Positions 8,425 to 17,600 of a stretch of 61,587 bases of DNA are shown one piece after another; position 1 is the stretch's first letter; the number at the start of each line of letters is the position of its first letter. A program made the translations under genes and the position numbers. The stretch spans positions 1 to 61,587 of the forward strand of contig NZ_BMHP01000016.1 of the NCBI RefSeq assembly GCF_014641075.1. The letters are read 5' to 3'. The notes below the pieces were generated by a model. That model was not told the origin of the DNA, did not search any database, and worked only from the letters and a program-made list of their open reading frames with translations. Source of the stretch: Paenibacillus nasutitermitis (GTDB taxonomy: Bacteria; Bacillota; Bacilli; Paenibacillales; Paenibacillaceae).

Positions 8425-8455
8425 GAGATCGTAAGTAAAAAAGGGAGGCATTCAT

Positions 8456-9847
8456 ATGTGGAGAAAAAAGATAATCAGTATGGGGCTGATTGCAGTCATG
8501 TGCGTGTTGGCCGCTTGCGGGTCGACAGGCGGCAACAAGCCGGGGGAAAGTGCGGACGGCAGCCCGCCTGCCACGGCCAAGTCCGATAAAGCGGACAAGC
8601 AGGTAACGATTACAGTATGGGACAAATCGCCGGATGATGATGTGTTCAAGCCGATTATGGATGAAATATTCGCTGATTTTGATACTTCGCATCCCAATAT
8701 TAAAGTCAATCATGTCGCATCGCCGCCAGGTACAAGCGTTAACGAAGTATTTATGACGGCCAATGCGGGTGGAGAAGGGCCAGACGCTTTTCATAATACC
8801 AGCTTTCCGGATATCGGTGATTGGGTGAAGGCGGGTGTTGTGCAGGATCTAAGCTCGTATTGGAACGACTATGCAGACAAGGATCAGTATTTGCCATCTG
8901 CTATGGAGCAAGCGACGATCGACGGGAAGGTGTATGGCGTACCTGCGGATATGTATTTGATGGGTCTGATGTACAGGAAGGATCTGTTCCGCGAAGCCGG
9001 GCTTGATCCCAATTCGCCGCCGAAGGATTGGGAGGAGTTTGCAGAAGTTGCCCAGAAGCTGACAAATCCGGACAAAAAGCAGTACGGATATGCTCTGCTG
9101 GGCATGGATTGGGCGGACTGGTTTTTTGAGTACTACGTCTGGCAGGCAGGCGGCGATCTGACTACGAAGAATGAGGACGGTAGCATTACGCTCGATTTCA
9201 CTAAGGAACCGACCGTAACGGCCCTCCAATACTGGCATGATCTGAAGTGGAAATACAAGGTCGTGCAAAGCAATGTGGCGCAAAACTTTGACGATAACAA
9301 ACAGGACTTCTTCCAGAAGCGAGCGGCGATGATGCTTGGAGCGTCCGACTGGTTCGGCGACTTCGCGGCAAACGGCGTAAGCCTGGAGGATGTAGGCTTC
9401 AGTTCGCTGCCTGCCGGCCCGTCCGGCAAGGCTCCGTCCCAGATGGGTGGAAGATACTGGATTATCAATCCGAAATCAGATAAGGAAAAGCAGGATGCGG
9501 CTTGGGAATACATCGTCTATATAAATTCCAAGGAAGTTCGTGACAAGCTGAATACATTCCGTCTGGACAATGGCATTATGCCGAATTTGCTGTCGACGCG
9601 CAAGGACGTCAATCCATTGGAGTTTACGTCGAACGTCCCGCAGGATCTCGTAGCGAATGTACAAAAGGCGGCTGAAGTCACGCAGCTGGAATATGCCCTC
9701 AAGAGTCGACTCAGTCCATACATTGTACCGGCGATTCAGAATGTACTGTTGAACGAGAAGGCAGATATTGCTGCCGAGCTGAAGGAAGCAGAGGATAAGG
9801 CACAGCGCGAGGTTATTAGTCCATACAATGCAGATATAGGCAAGTAG
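8456..9847 (+). CDS. sugar ABC transporter, solute-binding lipoprotein
   Basis: 463 residues, periplasmic-binding-protein type 1 cluster (family 1 extracellular solute-binding, UgpB/MalE-like). A lipoprotein signal peptide ends in the lipobox LAAC with the lipid-modified Cys near residue 21. A low-complexity Gly/Ser/Lys linker follows, then the binding domain starting VTITVWDKSPDDD. It captures an oligosaccharide at the cell surface and hands it to the permeases that follow. The ATG has GGGAGG six bases upstream. A hairpin just after the stop (9871-9900) may stabilise this part of the mRNA relative to the permease genes, as is common for binding-protein genes. Confidence 0.92.
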   Translation: MWRKKIISMGLIAVMCVLAACGSTGGNKPGESADGSPPATAKSDKADKQVTITVWDKSPDDDVFKPIMDEIFADFDTSHPNIKVNHVASPPGTSVNEVFMTANAGGEGPDAFHNTSFPDIGDWVKAGVVQDLSSYWNDYADKDQYLPSAMEQATIDGKVYGVPADMYLMGLMYRKDLFREAGLDPNSPPKDWEEFAEVAQKLTNPDKKQYGYALLGMDWADWFFEYYVWQAGGDLTTKNEDGSITLDFTKEPTVTALQYWHDLKWKYKVVQSNVAQNFDDNKQDFFQKRAAMMLGASDWFGDFAANGVSLEDVGFSSLPAGPSGKAPSQMGGRYWIINPKSDKEKQDAAWEYIVYINSKEVRDKLNTFRLDNGIMPNLLSTRKDVNPLEFTSNVPQDLVANVQKAAEVTQLEYALKSRLSPYIVPAIQNVLLNEKADIAAELKEAEDKAQREVISPYNADIGK

Positions 9848-9870
9848 TGCAAGCGGTATAAAGACAGGCG

Positions 9871-9900
9871 GGGGATGTCTTCTGACAAGCGGACATCCCT
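9871..9900 (+). terminator. intercistronic hairpin after the binding-protein gene
   Basis: GGGATGTC pairs with GACATCCC around a 12-base loop. The sequence after it is cgttt, so any termination would be partial. Such a hairpin between a solute-binding gene and its permease genes usually raises the level of the binding protein over the permeases. Confidence 0.55.
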
Positions 9901-9931
9901 CGTTTAAGTTGGGAAAGGAATGATCTTCTGT

Positions 9932-10828
9932 ATGGAAAAAGTTTCACTCGCAGCCCCTCGCAAAATCGGAAAGAAAAAGCGATTTCCAGTGCTGGCAGCG
10001 ATGTTCCTGGCTCCGTCGGTGCTGTCCTTTGTTGTTTTCAAATATGTGCCGATGCTTTATGCGATTTTCATGAGCTTGTTTGATTTCAGTATTATGAATC
10101 CACCGGGGCCGTTTGTCGGGCTGAGCAATTTTACCCATCTGTTTAAGTCCTCCTTGTTTCAGACGGCGCTATACAACACCTTCGTCATTGCTTTGTTATC
10201 GTTGGTCATGACGTTCTGGATTCCCATTATGCAGGCGATGCTGCTAATTGACATACGCAGAGGAAACATGTTGCTCCGTTTTCTGTATTTGCTGCCTGCA
10301 GCAGTGCCGTCGATTGCCGCAGTGCTGATCTGGAAGTGGCTGTACAATCCCGATTATGGCCTGCTAAACGCTATTTTGGAGCGGATCGGACTGCCTGCCG
10401 TAGGCTGGCTCAATGATCCGGCCATAGCCAAGTTTTCACTGGTGCTGCCAGGCGTGCTTGGCGGAGGCTTGGCTGTGCTCATTTATTATTCGGCGTTGCA
10501 GGGTGTATCGCGTGAGATTGTGGAATCGTCCACCATTGACGGGGCAGGGCCGTGGCGACGTATGGTTTCGATTTATTTACCTGGTCTGAAATTTATTATC
10601 GGTATTCAATTTATACAATTTTTGGCGACGGCTTTTTTGGCGTTTGACAATATTTATGTGATGACCGGCGGAGGTCCTGCCAACAGCACCAATGTCATGT
10701 CGCTAATGGTATATAACAGTGCATTTAAACAAAACCAATTTGGTATGGCCGGAGCCATTTCCTTCATCATATTTGTCATCGTAGCCATTATTACGTTCAT
10801 TCAGATCAAGGTTTCCAACAAGGAGTAG
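9932..10828 (+). CDS. sugar ABC transporter permease (MalF/UgpA-like)
   Basis: 298 residues with six predicted membrane helices. The cytoplasmic EAA loop reads IVESSTIDGAGPWRRMVSIY (about residue 196), which docks the ATPase. It belongs to the MalFG-type carbohydrate permease family (binding-protein-dependent transport inner-membrane component). ATG 9932 is preferred over ATG 9920 because AAAGGA at 9914 is directly against the latter. It works with the permease encoded from 10835, only six bases after this gene. No ATPase gene lies in the operon. Confidence 0.9.
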   Translation: MEKVSLAAPRKIGKKKRFPVLAAMFLAPSVLSFVVFKYVPMLYAIFMSLFDFSIMNPPGPFVGLSNFTHLFKSSLFQTALYNTFVIALLSLVMTFWIPIMQAMLLIDIRRGNMLLRFLYLLPAAVPSIAAVLIWKWLYNPDYGLLNAILERIGLPAVGWLNDPAIAKFSLVLPGVLGGGLAVLIYYSALQGVSREIVESSTIDGAGPWRRMVSIYLPGLKFIIGIQFIQFLATAFLAFDNIYVMTGGGPANSTNVMSLMVYNSAFKQNQFGMAGAISFIIFVIVAIITFIQIKVSNKE

Positions 10829-10834
10829 GAGAAG

Positions 10835-12166
10835 ATGAAACAGAGTCGAATCAAGGAAAAGGGCCAGACCAGCTTCAAAGCCTTTGCGTATGCCTTTTCG
10901 ATCCTGTCCATTGTGTTACTGCTGTTTCCACTTGGGTGGGCGATCAGTTCCTCGCTGAAGGACCCGATATCGCTTTACCAGTTTCCGCCCAAATGGATAC
11001 CGGAACAGCCACAGGTCGTTACGATTGCGGTAGATTACAGCGATTCGGAAATGAGCGATCAACAGGCATTGGAGCAGGATGGACTTAAGGCGATGTGGTT
11101 CAGCTGGAAAAGGAACCAAAATGAAGCGATCGGTGAAATGCGGGCCATCGGGATGAGAGACGGCCGAGTGCTCTACGAGATGAAGATGCGGGCGTTCGAG
11201 TTTAACGCCGGAAGAAGCTTTGTGCTGCCGACGGAAGTGTTCACCGATCAAATGATGAAAACAAAATACGCGCTAATCAAGGAACGAGGCTATTCGCACG
11301 TCACCTGGCATGGCCAGGATAGCAAGGCTGTATATGAACCGAAGCAGGGGGCGGTTTCGAGTACGAAGGATCACCTTTCTGCCAAGATCGATGCCTTTCT
11401 GCGAAGCTCGTCGTTTTTGGAGGGTGATGTGCGAACAGTTTCCCAAAGCGGGGAGTGGATCCGTCTCTTTGACAATTACTTGGCGATCTTTAAAGAGAGT
11501 ACGCTCACAAGTAAATCGGCAACGATATTGAACAGCTTCATGAACAGTGTGTTTGTGGTGGTCCTGTCGATTTTTTCGCAGCTGTTGCTCGGCGGAACCG
11601 CAGCCTATGCCATATCGAAGCTGATTGGCAAGCGTTGGTCCAACTGGTGGACGTTATTTTTTGTGGCGACGATCATGATACCCGAGGTGGCCATCATCGT
11701 TCCGCTATATTTGGTCATCGGGGAACTTGGGCTGACCAACAACCTATGGGGGGTCATTTTGCCGCATACCTCATGGGGCATAGTCATTTATATGTTTAAG
11801 GGCTTTTTTGATCAAATTCCGGATGAGATGCTGCAAGCGGCCCGAATTGATGGGGCCAATGAATGGCGAATTTTTTCCAGCATGATCGTTAAGCTGTCCA
11901 TTCCGATCTTTACGGTCATTTCCATTATGACCTTTATGGCGGTCTGGAACGAATTTTTATGGCCGCTAATTGTTCTGCGCGATGAAAGCTTGTATACCTT
12001 TACGCTCTATATTACCAATGAAGCATCGAGACCTAGGGCGGCTGGAACCGGCCAATCCACGATGGCCATGCTGCTGTTGGCGGCCATTCCGCTAATGGTT
12101 GTGTTTGCCGCCTGCCAGAGATTGATCGAGCGGGGCGTGAGCTGGAGCAGCGGGGTCAAGGGATGA
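10835..12166 (+). CDS. sugar ABC transporter permease (MalG/UgpE-like) with a large extracytoplasmic insertion
   Basis: 443 residues, against about 275-300 for the usual MalG-type protein. After helix 1 (about 15-40) there is a hydrophilic segment to about residue 225 that includes VVTIAVDYSDSE, IGMRDGRVLYEMKMRAFEF and WIRLFDNYLAIF. The normal core follows (helices from TILNSFMNSVFVVVL) with the EAA loop EMLQAARIDGANEWRIFSSM. By topology the insert lies outside the cell, between helices 1 and 2. E. coli MalF has a comparable P2 loop that contacts the binding protein, but here the insert is in the partner subunit. SD AAGGAGTAGGAG precedes the ATG. Confidence 0.88.
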   Translation: MKQSRIKEKGQTSFKAFAYAFSILSIVLLLFPLGWAISSSLKDPISLYQFPPKWIPEQPQVVTIAVDYSDSEMSDQQALEQDGLKAMWFSWKRNQNEAIGEMRAIGMRDGRVLYEMKMRAFEFNAGRSFVLPTEVFTDQMMKTKYALIKERGYSHVTWHGQDSKAVYEPKQGAVSSTKDHLSAKIDAFLRSSSFLEGDVRTVSQSGEWIRLFDNYLAIFKESTLTSKSATILNSFMNSVFVVVLSIFSQLLLGGTAAYAISKLIGKRWSNWWTLFFVATIMIPEVAIIVPLYLVIGELGLTNNLWGVILPHTSWGIVIYMFKGFFDQIPDEMLQAARIDGANEWRIFSSMIVKLSIPIFTVISIMTFMAVWNEFLWPLIVLRDESLYTFTLYITNEASRPRAAGTGQSTMAMLLLAAIPLMVVFAACQRLIERGVSWSSGVKG

Positions 12167-12230
12167 TCGGGTTATGACATTTGCGATCACGACTCTATGA
12201 TCGAAGAGAATCCTCGCCCGCCCAAAACTA

Positions 12231-12295
12231 GATATAATTTTTATATTGAAAAGATAAATCACTATATAACGCCTCTTGCACATGCTTGATACGAT
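12231..12295 (+). promoter_or_regulatory. promoter with shared 43-bp element, copy 1 (GH36 gene)
   Basis: Bases 12231-12273 match 29766-29808 at 39 of 43 positions, including an identical stretch through aagataaatcactatata and acgcc. A -10-like TACGAT lies at 12290-12295, and a shared gcgtattcat follows. There is no consensus -35. The conserved block covers roughly -75 to -33, where AraC-family activators usually bind. Confidence 0.6.
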
Positions 12296-12378
12296 GGATG
12301 CGTATTCATAACGATTTGTAGGGAGGGTTTGGGAATGGAGCGTCACATGCATCCTATTAATTAAGAAGAGAGGATTTT

Positions 12379-14592
12379 ATGCAGATGGAAGTAATGACAC
12401 AATCGGACCAAAGCTTTATTCAATGTCTGCATGAGAATATGGTGCTGCGGTTCGAACAAACGGAGAACGGATATTGCCAATCCCTGTTGAATACGGATGA
12501 TGGACGGATGGCTCCGGGTCCGATCGCTTTGCCCGGCTTCCAGTTGGCCATTGCCGGAAGGCCGTATGGCGCGCTGTCTTCCATGGTTTCGGGCATGACC
12601 AGTTTACCGTCAGAAATGAAGTTGGAATCAATGAAGCAAGCAGACGAACAGCGCCTTATATTTCTTTATTTACATGACAAACTGCAGCTATCCGTTGAAG
12701 TGGAAATGCATTTTATTCCGGATGCAGCCATTATTCGACAATCGACAACCGTGCGCAATGACAGCAATCGTCCGATCGTCCTTACCCATCTGTCGTCGAC
12801 GAGCATACAGGGAATCGCAACCGACGGTTGTCGGCCTTGGTACGATAAAAACAAAATTCGCGTTCATTATTGTCGTCAATCATGGAACGGCGAGGGTCAG
12901 TGGCGTTCTGGCGATCTGGAAGAATTGGGACTCTATCCTTCATCCGTTCATGGGATCGGAGCCGCGATTCATTTTGCTTCATACGGGAGTCAGAGCACAA
13001 GCCGGTTTCTCCCAATGATCGTGTTGGAAGATATGGAGACGGGCAAATCGTGGTACATGCAGATCGAGACGTCGGCGAACTGGCATATTGAAGTCGGGTA
13101 TCGGGGCACCTCGGCATTTAACAAAGGCGCTCTGTTTCTGCATGCCGACGGCGCGAGCGAGAGATATGGCGGTTGGACGCATGAATTGCTTCCCGGAGAG
13201 AGCTTCACCGCGGTACCGGTTGCGGTCGGCTGCTGTACCGGCCATTTCGCCGATGCCGTGAAACAGTTGACCAAATACCGAAGATCCTTTTTGAAGCCTT
13301 CACATGCAGAGGAATTTGAATCGCCGCTAATCTATAACGACTACATGAATTGCCTGTGGGCCGATCCGACAACGGATAAGCTCATTCCGCAAATCGATGC
13401 GGCTGCTGCGGCAGGCGCCGAATGCTATTGCATAGATGCGGGGTGGTTCGCGAAAGCAAATCAAGCGTGGGGGACCGGCCTGGGCGATTGGAAACCAAGC
13501 GAGGACCGGTTTGGTGAAGAAGGACTTCAAGGCATATTTGACTATATTCGAAAAAAAGGATTGCGCATCGGCATATGGCTGGAAATGGAAGTGTGCGGCG
13601 AGGACGCCGAACTCGGCCAAAAGCCGGACTCCTGGTTTCTCATGCGCAACGGCGCCCGCGTCGGCGGCGGCCCCCGCTGGTTTTTGAATTTTACCAATCC
13701 CGAAGTAAGGGAGTATCTGCATCGCGTCATTGATCGGTTAGTCGGCATGGGGGCCGATCTCATTCGAAATGACTGCAACGACTGCATCGGGAACGGTGAC
13801 GATCAGATCGCGCATTCGCCAGCGGGCGGATTGCTGGAAAATATGAGGGTCTTTTACGCCTTTATCGAAGAAGTAAGAACGAGGCATCCCCACATTCTGC
13901 TGGAAAATTGCGGATCAGGAGGCATGCGCTCCGATTACGGCATTCTTTCCCGCTTTCACCTGCACAGTACTTCTGATCAGGAAGCTTATTACAACAATCC
14001 TTCGATTATCAGCGGTTTACTGGCGGCAATATTGCCGGAGCAAGCTGGCTTCTGGACGTATCCTTATCCGCTGCTGTTCCATGAGAAGGAACAGCCGCAA
14101 TTGCTGACGACTCATGACTATCAATCCAGCATGTCAAACGGCGAACAGACGATCTTCAATATGATTAACGGCATGTGTGGGAGCATGTATTTGTCGGGTC
14201 ATATTGAAATGGCCGACGAATTGAATTGGCAGCTGATCCGGGAAGGCGTGGCTCTCTATAAGCGGGAAAGAAAACATATCCGTCAAGCCTATCCCATCTG
14301 GCCGATCGGCTTTACGCGCTTGAACGACAAGAACGGTTGGGCCTGCGTCGGATTGGCTTCCGAGGATCAATCCCGCATCCTGCTTGCCGTCTGGAGGTTG
14401 GGAAGCGCAGAGCCGTATATCGAGCTTCAGCTTCCCAACGGAGAAGGCAATAGGAAATCTTCAATCAAACAGTTATATCCATCGGGCGAGCAATACCAGG
14501 CAAGAACTTATTACAATACTTACAGTTGTAAGTTGACCGTTCATTTGCCCCAATCATTCCAGGCGCGCTATTTTGAAGTGATTCGGGAGTAG
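12379..14592 (+). CDS. GH36-like alpha-galactosidase
   Basis: 737 residues with no signal peptide, so it probably acts on imported oligosaccharides in the cytoplasm. The order is an N-terminal beta-supersandwich, a (beta/alpha)8 barrel from about residue 330, and a C-terminal beta domain. Clan GH-D motifs can be seen: CYCIDAGWFAKANQAWGTG (about 352), LRIGIWLEMEVCGEDAE, LIRNDCND with the likely nucleophile Asp about 465, ILLENCGSGGMRSDYG, and HLHSTSDQ with the likely acid/base Asp about 533. The classical KWD nucleophile context is RND here, so the linkage or sugar preference may differ. It is downstream of the shared promoter element and followed after 60 bases by the giant surface glycosidase. 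Confidence 0.8.
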   Translation: MQMEVMTQSDQSFIQCLHENMVLRFEQTENGYCQSLLNTDDGRMAPGPIALPGFQLAIAGRPYGALSSMVSGMTSLPSEMKLESMKQADEQRLIFLYLHDKLQLSVEVEMHFIPDAAIIRQSTTVRNDSNRPIVLTHLSSTSIQGIATDGCRPWYDKNKIRVHYCRQSWNGEGQWRSGDLEELGLYPSSVHGIGAAIHFASYGSQSTSRFLPMIVLEDMETGKSWYMQIETSANWHIEVGYRGTSAFNKGALFLHADGASERYGGWTHELLPGESFTAVPVAVGCCTGHFADAVKQLTKYRRSFLKPSHAEEFESPLIYNDYMNCLWADPTTDKLIPQIDAAAAAGAECYCIDAGWFAKANQAWGTGLGDWKPSEDRFGEEGLQGIFDYIRKKGLRIGIWLEMEVCGEDAELGQKPDSWFLMRNGARVGGGPRWFLNFTNPEVREYLHRVIDRLVGMGADLIRNDCNDCIGNGDDQIAHSPAGGLLENMRVFYAFIEEVRTRHPHILLENCGSGGMRSDYGILSRFHLHSTSDQEAYYNNPSIISGLLAAILPEQAGFWTYPYPLLFHEKEQPQLLTTHDYQSSMSNGEQTIFNMINGMCGSMYLSGHIEMADELNWQLIREGVALYKRERKHIRQAYPIWPIGFTRLNDKNGWACVGLASEDQSRILLAVWRLGSAEPYIELQLPNGEGNRKSSIKQLYPSGEQYQARTYYNTYSCKLTVHLPQSFQARYFEVIRE

Positions 14593-14652
14593 GCTGTACC
14601 GGCACCGAAGTTATCAGAACATGAAAATGATTGTATGGAGGCGATTTTAGCG

Positions 14653-17600
14653 ATGTTGAAAAAAATAAGCGTTTGTTTGGTTCTCAGTTTAATCGTTTCT
14701 CTATTGTCATCATTGGTAGGGACCGATTCGGGCAAAGTGTCGGCTTCCGCTCAGCCGCTGCTTCCCAATCCGGAAAATTCGTTCTGGAAATTCGAATCAT
14801 ACGGGGGAGGCGATGTCGAATATTCCGTGGTTTCTGATGTCTATCATAGCGCGGCGGGTCAGCCCGGAGACCATTCACTGCACGTGACTAACCGCACGCC
14901 GCTCACACCGAATGTATTCACGCTGGCCTATCAGAAGGTTCCGGTAAAACCGAACACGACTTATGATCTCTCTTTATGGGTCAAGGGGGAGAATGTCAGG
15001 GGAGTTTCCGGGCCCAATTTCGCGATTCCGGATGGAATCTATGATTGGCAACAGATCAAAGCATCCTATACGACAGGACCTCAAGAGCACATCTACAGAT
15101 ACTCTATCATCGTGGAGGATATTACCGATAACGTCTGGTTGGACGATTTGTCGATGACCGAATCTGGGAGCAGCAGGAATTTACCTCGTAATGGCAGCTT
15201 CGAGAAGCAATTGCAGCCTGTGCTTGTGGATGGCTTCGAGAACCAGGATTTATGGCGAGGAAGTCAATCATTGGCCGGAACAGCTGAGGCTGTTCAAGTT
15301 ACTGATCGAAAGAATGAAGGCGCTTACTCGGAGAAGCTCTCGTTTAAAATGAACGCGGGGGGATCACCTGGTTATATCAGCAGTTATTGGAGTCCGTTGC
15401 AGAATCTCGATTTATCCGGGGCTTCGACCTTGTTGCTGGATGTGTACGCCGAATCACAAACAAGCCACGCTATTGAACCGTTGATTATTAAAATCTACAA
15501 TGCTTCGGGCGGTATTGTGTATGAATCGGCGATTACTCAGTTAACGTCTAATCAGTGGAATACGGTTAGCGTTGACCTTTCAGACTACCTTAGCTTGAGG
15601 AATCAGGTCCAGTCCATTGAGTTCTATGTGTACAGCGGATCCGAATCTATTGAAGGCAGGACGGAGATCAGCTATTGGATTGATAATCTCAGAATGCTGA
15701 CGATGCCAGCGGTGCAGCCGGTGCAGGCCAGTCAAGGCAGCGGCGTGGTTCCAGCCGGTACGGAAGTTCAATTGTTTGCCGCTGATGATGCAATTATTTA
15801 CTACACGACAGATGGCTCAGATCCACGTGTATCCATCACGCGTGCGGCTTATAATCAGCCAATCCGCATCGAAAGATCGATGGTAATCAAGGCATATGCC
15901 GAAGGGGATGTCGGGGATGCCAGCGTTGTGTCCGAGTTTGCCTATGAGATTGGAACTGGAATTCCAGGCGAGTCGTTGATCGACGTGTCTGATTTGATGG
16001 GCTCTCTAGGCAAGAGCAAGTATGTGCCGCTTTTCCATGCGGATGCTGATCTTCACCTTGACGGTACATGGGCTGGTTGGGAAGGATATGCCAGTCTGTC
16101 TTTGCCTGCGGATCCAAGCCAAATCCTCATCGATGGTTGGGCCGGTCAGGAGGATTTATCGGCGACTGCGCGATTTGCTTACGATGAAGAGGCGTTGTAT
16201 GTCGGGGTCGAGGTGAAAGACGACACTCATGAGGCATACGCAGGCAATGAAATATGGAAGGGGGACAGCGTTCAAATGGCTTTCAGTCCGGATGGGGAGC
16301 ATTACGGACCGGAATACGGTTTCTCCCATGCTAACGGATCTTCGCAGGTATGGAGATGGAACGATGGGACTGCCGTGCTGGAAGCGTCCAGCGTGCAGCT
16401 CGTTTCATCGCAGAACGGCAATGTCACGACTTATCAAGCGAAAATACCTTGGGGGGCCATAGGAGCGAACGGAAAACCCGCGAATTCTCTTTCCTTCACG
16501 TTTTTGGTAAATGACAATGACGGGAACGGACGCAGGGGCTGGATAGAATGGACGGGAGGCATTGGTAAATTCAAGGATCCCGCGCAATTCGGAAGCTTTG
16601 GCCTGATTCCGAAAGGCGACCAATGGCATACCCGGGTCGAGGGCAAAACCGTGCTGTCTTCAGGAGAGACTCAATCTTATCATTACTATATAACCAACTT
16701 CAGCGAAAATCCGATTGAACTGCGAGTCAACTCCCCGTCTCTGGAATGGGATCGGCTTCTCGAGCTGCCTGCCGGCACCATGCTGAAAAAAAGCTTTGAT
16801 CTCCGTTTTTCGGACATCGGCAAGAAGGATATCGCGATTCAGGTGAGCGATCCTGCAACGGGGAAGATCAGGGAGGATCTGCTGCAACTGGTCGTGACGC
16901 CCAGCAAGGCGGATTTACATGCGCGGTTTGATCAACTGGCTGCAAGGATGCCGGGACTCGATCAGTTGCTGGCGGATGCTAAAGCACGTCGCATTCCGAC
17001 AGATTACGAGCAGATTAACGCAAGCGTCATTCGCAAATTTTTGACTTATGGCAAAGATGATGCCGATCACAATATGCAGGAAAGGTCCATTTACGTTGCA
17101 GAACAATTGGAAGCGCTATATGACGAAGCCGTCGACCGGCTTCAGGGATATTTGAACGGTACCTTATCAGCGCGGACGGTTCCACGCTATAAAACCGGGG
17201 TAGAACGGCCATCCATACAGGGGCGGTCCTTCATTGCCGAAACAACGGAGGCAGGAACGGATCAGCCGAACAAATCAAAAGTCTTTTTCACAGGATACGG
17301 ACACTTCAATCAGGTTCGTAAGGATGTGGCGGAATTCGAGGACCTGGGTACGAATATCATTCAGATTGAAATAGGACCCAACAGCATAATTAAACCATCG
17401 ATTTGGGAGATTATCCGCGCCAGTGGCGTGCAAGGGAATATTCAATTTGATGCGAACGTTAAACATTCCGGGGACGCTTCGATGAAGTTGACGAATCAGA
17501 GTGTCATGACTCCGCAGGTGTATTTAGCTGTCAAACAGGGCGTTACCGTACAACCCAATACGTCCTATAAATTTGAAGCATGGGTTAAGGGCGAAGACGT

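Noticed and set aside
12316..12365. Short ORF after GGGAGGG at 12321 (start ATG 12335)
   Set aside because: The SD-like GGGAGGG is followed by ATG and ten codons ending before the GH36 gene (stop at 12362-12364). It might be a leader peptide, but the shared copy at 29766 has no counterpart, so I did not call it.
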